The notes below the pieces were generated by a model, which was given only the letters and a program-made list of their open reading frames with translations, made no database searches and was not told the origin of the DNA. Below, piece after piece: positions 59,356-64,000 of a stretch of DNA of 64,000 bases. Position 1 is the first letter of the stretch. Every line of letters begins with the position of its first letter. This DNA comes from Allobosea sp. 47.2.35 (lineage in GTDB: Bacteria > Pseudomonadota > Alphaproteobacteria > Rhizobiales > Beijerinckiaceae), in contig NZ_JANLGI010000020.1 in NCBI RefSeq assembly GCF_024655635.1, positions 1-64,000 of the forward strand. The letters run 5' to 3'. Position numbers and translations under genes: made by a program.

Positions 59356-60765
59356 TCAATGAGCAATGGCGAGCGGGGTGGAGGCGATGGCGAGCGCGGC
59401 AAGCCGCCCGGCGCCGCGATGGCGCAATTGCGCCAGCCGGCGAGCGGCGAAGAGGTTCGCGCCGCCGCGCCGCGTCAGCCGTTCGCCGAGGATTTGCGCG
59501 GCGCGATCATGCTGGCCCGAGCGGATCAGGCTTTCGGCATAGGCCTGCTCGAAAAGGTCGCGCTGGGCATGGCTGCCGCCGATCGCGAGCAGGCCGCTGC
59601 GCGCTGCGCCCAGCAGGCGGGCCGCTTCGTCATGATCGCCCTCGTGGAACGCTATCAGCCCGAAGGCCGCGAGCGCCCCGTTGCGGGCGGCCTCGCGCCG
59701 CTCGCTGCTGGGATGCAGCTTGGCATCCTCGATCAGGCCGCGGGCGATGGCCTCGGCTCCATCGGCCTGACCGGCACCGAGCAAAGACAGGGCATAGTGC
59801 AGGTCGGCGAAGACGAGGCGCCCGTCATGGATGCGGCCCTCGGCCTTGGCAGCGAGTTCCTCCCAGCGATCGCCGACATCGACGCCGGCATAGTCGAGCC
59901 GGGCGAGCAGCGAGGCGCCATTGGCGATGTCGCGGTAATCGTCGGTCTGCTCGGCCCGGATCTCGTCGTCATAGAGCCGCAGCACCTCGTCGGTGTCGCC
60001 GCGCTCCAGCCGGAACAGGGCGAGATGCCAGAAGATGTGGAAGCGCAGGTTGTTGGCATGGGCGATAGGACGACCATCGCCCAGCCAGGCGATGCCCTCG
60101 TCGACCCTGCCGGTCATCTCCAGCACATGGGCGACGGCGTGGCGGCCCCAGGCGTCGCGCGGACTCAGGGCCACCGCCCGGCGGCCGGCATGCTCGGCCT
60201 GCGCATAGAAGCCGCGCTCCTCCAGGGCGAAGGCATGGCAGCCATGGACGAAGCCGGCGAGCGGATGGCTCTCGCCGAAGCCCGGCGCGAAGCGGTTGAG
60301 GGTCGCAAGCATCTGCGCTTGATCGCCGAGCATGAAGCGCAGGCCATGCGAGAGCTTGAGCGCCAGCACGTCGAAGGGATGGGCGAGCAGGATCGCCTCC
60401 AGCCGCTCAGCCACCCGGCGCGGCGCATCGTCGAGCCAGAGCGCCAGCGCCTCAATCACCATGACCTCGCGCCGCGTCACCGGCCGCTGGGCAGCAGAAG
60501 CCCGCGCCTTGTCGAGGCAATCGCGCGCCGGAGCGGCCAGCTCGGCCCGCGCCAGCGAGAGCAGCATCAGTCCCTTGGCGGCATAGGCCAGCGCGAAATC
60601 CGGGTCGGCGGCGAGCGTTCGGGCGAGATGCTCGGGCGTCGCGGCGGCATGGGCCATCAGCGCCTCAAGCGTATCGTTCCAGGCAAGCCGGGCCGCATCG
60701 TTTGAGACGGTGATGCGATCGCCGGAGAGATCGAAATGCGTGGCACAAGACATGGGCTGCTCCAT
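59356..60765 (-). CDS. TTC38-like tetratricopeptide repeat protein
   Basis: About 469 residues, almost wholly helical. It resembles eukaryotic TTC38 and its bacterial homologues: the early MAHAAATPEHLARTLAADPDFALAYAAKGLMLLSLAR segment and the GFVHGCHAFALEERGFYAQAEHAGRRAVALSPRDAWGRHAVAHVLEMTGRVDEGIAWL block are typical TPR helices. A probable scaffold for protein contacts; the partner is not known. ATG at 60765 or 60753 are possible starts. Next to the osmoregulated glucan gene opgC on the same strand. Confidence 0.82.
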   Translation of the reverse strand: MEQPMSCATHFDLSGDRITVSNDAARLAWNDTLEALMAHAAATPEHLARTLAADPDFALAYAAKGLMLLSLARAELAAPARDCLDKARASAAQRPVTRREVMVIEALALWLDDAPRRVAERLEAILLAHPFDVLALKLSHGLRFMLGDQAQMLATLNRFAPGFGESHPLAGFVHGCHAFALEERGFYAQAEHAGRRAVALSPRDAWGRHAVAHVLEMTGRVDEGIAWLGDGRPIAHANNLRFHIFWHLALFRLERGDTDEVLRLYDDEIRAEQTDDYRDIANGASLLARLDYAGVDVGDRWEELAAKAEGRIHDGRLVFADLHYALSLLGAGQADGAEAIARGLIEDAKLHPSSERREAARNGALAAFGLIAFHEGDHDEAARLLGAARSGLLAIGGSHAQRDLFEQAYAESLIRSGQHDRAAQILGERLTRRGGANLFAARRLAQLRHRGAGRLAALAIASTPLAIAH

Positions 60766-60823
60766 TGCCGCGCCGCGAAAGGGCGCTTGTGAGGGAGTTC
60801 GCAACGACGCGATCAACCGGCGT

Positions 60824-62017
60824 TCAACTCGCTTCACGGACCCGTGTAGTCAGCGCCGGACCAACCGGTGCGCCCCGCTGCTCCGGGACTGGCTTCGGCG
60901 CCGGGCCGCTCCAGGGCGCGCTCTTGAACCAGCCGACCACGAGCGCGGTCGCCAGGATCAGCGCGAAGCCAGCGAGATTGAGCAGCGCGACCAGAAGCTC
61001 GCCGCGCCCGGCCATGTCGGCGATCGTGCCGAGTAAACGCGCCAGCACGACACTCGCTAGGAAACAGGCGAGCGATTGCCGCCCGATCAGGATGAGGAGA
61101 TGGCCCAGGCCGCGGTCGAGCCGGTCCCGCCAAGGCTCGATCAGGCTGAGCACGAGATAGGCAAGCGCAAGGAAATGCAGAACGCGCAGGATATGCAGGT
61201 CGGTCTTCTCGCTGGCCGGTATCAGCAGGTCGCGCACCGCCTGCGCGAAGGGCCAATGCTCGAGGATGCCCCAGAAGGACAGCGGCAGCGACAGCAGGAG
61301 GAAGCTTGCGGCAGCGAGCATCAACCGGCGGTCGCCAAGCCGGGGCAGCGGCAGCCATCCCATGCCGATGAAGAAGCCGATGAAGAAGATGAACTGCCAG
61401 GCGAAGGGATTGAGGAACCAGCCGGCGCCGTTCCAGGGATTGCCGGAGAGATTGAAGCCGGTGGCCCAGATCATCGCGTAGAGCGCCACCGCGATCAGGA
61501 AGGGCAAGGCGGCATGGAGGCGCCGCGCCAGCATCATCACCGGCACCAGCGCCAGGATGACGAGATACATCGGCAGGATGTCGAGGTAGTCCGGCTGCCA
61601 GGTCAGCGTGACCAGGCCGAACAGCGCCTGCTCGGGATCGGACAGCAATGGCGCGAACTGCCGGGCGATCTCCGCCAGGCCGAAGATGCGATCGAGCGCA
61701 GCTGCGAGCGCGATCAGGCCGAGGACGAGAGCGACCTGCGCCCAGTAGACCTGCCAGATTCGGTAGGCGATGCGCGCGGAGCCTATGGCGAGCCCGCGCC
61801 GGACGAAGACTCCGCCGAAGGCGAGCGCGCTGGCGATGCCCGAGCAGAAAACAAAGAGCTCGGCACCGGACGAGAATCCGAAGCGCGCGGGAATCCAGGC
61901 ATTCCAGCTGTTCTCCGGCAGGTGCGCGACGAAGATGATCAGCATGGTCACGCCGCGGAAGAAATCGAGCCGTTCGTCGCGCGGACGCTTCACCGGCGCG
62001 GAGGCAAGCGCAGCCAT
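60824..62017 (-). CDS. opgC: OpgC-family membrane protein
   Basis: A 397-residue inner-membrane protein with about ten helices. The beginning RLDFFRGVTMLIIFVAHLPENSWNAWIPARFGFSSGAELFVFCSGIASALAFG matches OpgC (acyltransferase_3-like), which adds succinyl groups to osmoregulated periplasmic glucans in relatives such as Rhodobacter. The HLP histidine is the equivalent of the catalytic histidine. No opgG/opgH gene is near, so the glucan substrate is inferred. Start ATG 62017 overlaps the stop of the TPP-enzyme gene (TGATG). Confidence 0.87.
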   Translation of the reverse strand: MAALASAPVKRPRDERLDFFRGVTMLIIFVAHLPENSWNAWIPARFGFSSGAELFVFCSGIASALAFGGVFVRRGLAIGSARIAYRIWQVYWAQVALVLGLIALAAALDRIFGLAEIARQFAPLLSDPEQALFGLVTLTWQPDYLDILPMYLVILALVPVMMLARRLHAALPFLIAVALYAMIWATGFNLSGNPWNGAGWFLNPFAWQFIFFIGFFIGMGWLPLPRLGDRRLMLAAASFLLLSLPLSFWGILEHWPFAQAVRDLLIPASEKTDLHILRVLHFLALAYLVLSLIEPWRDRLDRGLGHLLILIGRQSLACFLASVVLARLLGTIADMAGRGELLVALLNLAGFALILATALVVGWFKSAPWSGPAPKPVPEQRGAPVGPALTTRVREAS

Positions 62018-63669
62018 CAGAACGCCCCCTCGTAGCTCGCCGCGTCGATGCGGCAGGCCAGCAAGCTGAAGCCGTCGCGCCGGAAGGCGGCCCCAGCTTC
62101 ACGCGCAAGCGTCTCGCGATCCTCAACCGTCACGCCATGGCCGCCCATGGCGTGCGCGACCGCCGCGAAATCAGTGCCGCCGAAATCGACGCCGGCCCGC
62201 GCCAGCCCCATCTGCCGCTGCTTCAGCGCGATCAGCCCGAGGCTCTCGTCGACGAGGGTGACGATCACGACGGGCAGCCCGAGATCGCGCAGAGGCGCGA
62301 GTTCGCCCAGCACCATCTCCAGCCCGGCATCGCCGACGAAGCAGAGCACCGGCCGGCCCGACCCGAGTGCGGCGCCGGTCGCCAGCGGCAGCGCGCAGCC
62401 CATGGTGCAGAGCCCGGTCGATTGCAGCAGCTGCCGCGGCCCGTCGCAATTCCACATCTGGCTGAGCAGGATGCGATGCGCGCCGGAATCGGCGGTCGCG
62501 ACCGTGCCGGCCGGCGCCATAGCCCGCAGGGTTTCGAACACGGCATGCGGCCCCCATTCGGCCGGCGCGGCGAAGGCCTCGCGGAAGTCCGCCCGAATCT
62601 TTGCGGGCTCGCCGCCCGGCCAAGCGGAGGGCCGATCAGGCAAGGCCTCGGCGAGCCGTGCCAGGATCGCGCCGACATCGCCTTCGAGCAGGAGAGTCGC
62701 GGAATGCATGCCGTGCGGCATCGCTTCGGCAACGATATCGATCACCGGCTTGCCCTGCGGCCAGGGATGGCGCCAGCCCTGACGCATCTCGATCGGATCG
62801 TAGCCGGCGAGCACGATCAAATCGGCGGTCTCGATCAGGGGCATCACGATAGCATCGGCCTTCGGCGAGAGGCCGATGCCGCCGATGACGCGCGGATCGG
62901 TTTCCGGCAGCAGCCCCTTGGCCTTGTAGGTGGTGAGCAGCGGCGCGCCGGTGCGGGCGACGAAGCGCTCCAGCGCGGCAGCGCCGCCCTGATTCACAAG
63001 GTCGAGCCCGGCAATGATGAGCGGCCGGCGCGCCGCTGCCAGCAACTTGGTGGCGGGGTCCAGATCAGCCGGCACGACCGGTGCGGCAAGCACAGGTTGG
63101 CTGGATGCCTGTCGCTCTGCCGGCGCCTCGGCCACCGAGATCGGCAGGTCGATATGGACCGGGCCGGGTCGGCCGCGCCGGGCGAGCGCGACCGCCTTGG
63201 CGATGACCAGCGCCTCCATGCCGGGCGACGCCCGGAAGCTCGCCTTCACCAATGGCCGCAGCACGGCCTGATGGTCGAAGACCTGATGGGTATAGCTTTC
63301 GGCCAGCGCCTGATCGACGCAACCCGTGATAAAGATCAGCGGCACGCGATCCTGGCTGGCATGGGCGACGGCAGTGACCGCATTGGCGACGCCGGGACCG
63401 AGCGTCGCCACCAGCACCGGCTGGGCGCCGGTCACGTGCCAGAGCCCCTCGGCCATGAAGCCGGCGGCATTCTCGTGCTTCGCGAGCAGGAAGCGGATGC
63501 CCGCCCGCTCCAGCGCATCGACCAGTGCGAGCACCTCGCCCCCGGGAATACCGAAGGCATGGGTCGCGCGTGCCGCCACCAGGCCTTCGGCGATGATATC
63601 CGCGCCGGTGAGACGCTGCGCTGGAGCCGCGTTCAAGGGAATGGAAGCGGACATGGTCTCGTGGCGCAT
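62017..63669 (-). CDS. TPP-dependent enzyme of the acetolactate-synthase-like family
   Basis: A 550-residue thiamine diphosphate enzyme with the three POX/AHAS domains. The N-terminal part has FGIPGGEVLALVDALE and the catalytic glutamate in AKHENAAGFMAEG, which activates the thiazolium. The C-terminal cofactor site normally reads GDG..NN. Here it is VGDAGLEMVLGELAPLRDLGLPVVIVTLVDESLG, so GDG is GDA and the asparagine pair is V-D. The substrate may be a 2-oxo acid; the nearest named relatives include 5-guanidino-2-oxopentanoate decarboxylase and acetolactate synthase. It heads the leftward opgC, TTC38-like, membrane-protein and YHS series. Confidence 0.85.
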   Translation of the reverse strand: MRHETMSASIPLNAAPAQRLTGADIIAEGLVAARATHAFGIPGGEVLALVDALERAGIRFLLAKHENAAGFMAEGLWHVTGAQPVLVATLGPGVANAVTAVAHASQDRVPLIFITGCVDQALAESYTHQVFDHQAVLRPLVKASFRASPGMEALVIAKAVALARRGRPGPVHIDLPISVAEAPAERQASSQPVLAAPVVPADLDPATKLLAAARRPLIIAGLDLVNQGGAAALERFVARTGAPLLTTYKAKGLLPETDPRVIGGIGLSPKADAIVMPLIETADLIVLAGYDPIEMRQGWRHPWPQGKPVIDIVAEAMPHGMHSATLLLEGDVGAILARLAEALPDRPSAWPGGEPAKIRADFREAFAAPAEWGPHAVFETLRAMAPAGTVATADSGAHRILLSQMWNCDGPRQLLQSTGLCTMGCALPLATGAALGSGRPVLCFVGDAGLEMVLGELAPLRDLGLPVVIVTLVDESLGLIALKQRQMGLARAGVDFGGTDFAAVAHAMGGHGVTVEDRETLAREAGAAFRRDGFSLLACRIDAASYEGAF

Positions 63670-63674
63670 CGGGT

Positions 63675-63711
63675 CTCTCCGGCAATCCGCGCGGGCGGCT
63701 TTGCCGGAGAG
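63675..63711. repeat. 11-bp inverted repeat just before the TPP-enzyme gene
   Basis: CTCTCCGGCAA (63675-63685) and TTGCCGGAGAG (63701-63711) pair around 15 nt, directly upstream of the start at 63669. It is a likely operator or 5'-leader hairpin for the TPP-enzyme/opgC run. A second, shorter dyad GCTCAC-N6-GTGAGC lies at 63740-63757. Confidence 0.5.
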
Positions 63712-63814
63712 ATCGCAACGGAGGCGCCGTCGGTTACAGGCTCACGGAGACGTGAGCACGAGGCCAGCGAGCGGCCCCGTCACGCGGCCCCGCGCTTGTG
63801 AGGCGAAAGCCGTC

Positions 63815-64000
63815 ATGCGAGGGGATAGGACGACCCAGACCGATCCGGGATGCGCCCAGGCCTTGTCGCTCGAAGACCTCGAAACACAGCTCAGGCCCGC
63901 TTTCCTCGCCGCGCTCGACGGCGATTCCGCGGCCTACAGGCGCTTCCTCGACGCAATCGGCGGACGGCTGCGCGGCTATCTCCGGCAGATGCTGGCCCGC
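63815..64000 (+). CDS. Probable sigma-70-family factor (ECF), N-terminal part cut by window edge
   Basis: Open from the ATG at 63815 to the window end, 62 residues. After a variable start it reads LEDLETQLRPAFLAALDGDSAAYRRFLDAIGGRLRGYLRQMLAR. The pattern LAALDGDxxAYxxFLxxIxxxLRxYLRxxLAR matches region 2.1 of ECF-type sigma factors. Such genes are usually followed by an anti-sigma factor (for example NrsF-type in alphaproteobacteria), which would lie beyond the window. Divergent from the TPP-enzyme gene. Confidence 0.7.
   Translation, partial: MRGDRTTQTDPGCAQALSLEDLETQLRPAFLAALDGDSAAYRRFLDAIGGRLRGYLRQMLAR

Overview
The window is a high-GC chromosomal segment of an alphaproteobacterium, most likely of the Hyphomicrobiales. 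I infer this from several things together: a CpdR response regulator beside N-formylglutamate amidohydrolase and a tRNA-Val, the argH-lptM-lysA-TIGR02302 gene order, a TTAA-N7-TTAA CtrA-type site, an RpoH promoter with a ROSE-type leader on an hsp20 gene, an MmgR/alpha-r8-like small RNA, and a NodT-type efflux protein. A Bosea-like genus fits, but I cannot prove the genus from sequence alone. No rRNA, phage, transposase or CRISPR array was seen. Most of the window is ordinary chromosomal backbone.

Layout. 1-2.7 kb: two MFS transporters (one cut by the window edge) and a YddG-like DMT exporter that runs into a long palindromic repeat. 2.9-8.9 kb: leftward argH, lptM, lysA and a large Gln-rich TIGR02302 protein. 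8.9-13.4 kb: a TlpA-like thioredoxin, an exported unknown protein, a NodU/CmcH-type carbamoyltransferase, a DUF1272 zinc-finger protein and a zeta-toxin-like ATPase gene broken by one in-frame amber codon. 13.4-20.2 kb: grxD, bolA, purL, a thioesterase and a methyltransferase, then galU, galE and rnk. 20.2-24.6 kb: a MltB-type lytic transglycosylase behind a CtrA-type site, a DUF459 SGNH hydrolase and an ABC-F ATPase. 24.9-32.3 kb: an AraC regulator and the glutamate synthase genes gltD and gltB. 32.3-39.8 kb: a 760-bp intergenic region with a small ORF, an operator-like palindrome and a repeat, then a threonine aldolase-like enzyme, a GY/Pro-rich secreted protein, hsp20 with its RpoH promoter and thermosensor leader, an alpha/beta hydrolase overlapping hisN tail to tail, an sRNA, N-formylglutamate amidohydrolase, cpdR and tRNA-Val(GAC).

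39.8-50.9 kb is the most unusual region. A LysR regulator diverges from a DapA-like protein, a 3-hydroxyanthranilate 3,4-dioxygenase, a complete branched-chain-type ABC transporter, a RidA-like/formamidase-like fusion protein, an aspartate dehydrogenase-like enzyme and an aldehyde dehydrogenase. I read this as a self-contained uptake and catabolism unit for an aminated aromatic compound related to 3-hydroxyanthranilate. It has no recognisable ACMS decarboxylase or separate 2-aminomuconate deaminase, so the steps after ring cleavage appear non-canonical.

51-55.7 kb: a NodT-MacA-MacB type tripartite efflux operon. 55.7-58 kb: a LysR gene, a bile acid:sodium symporter family protein and a DUF2934 protein. 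58-63.7 kb: a leftward run of a TPP-dependent enzyme with a degenerate cofactor motif, OpgC, a TTC38-like TPR protein, a small membrane protein, a YHS-domain protein and a lipoprotein. The right edge cuts the start of a probable sigma factor gene.
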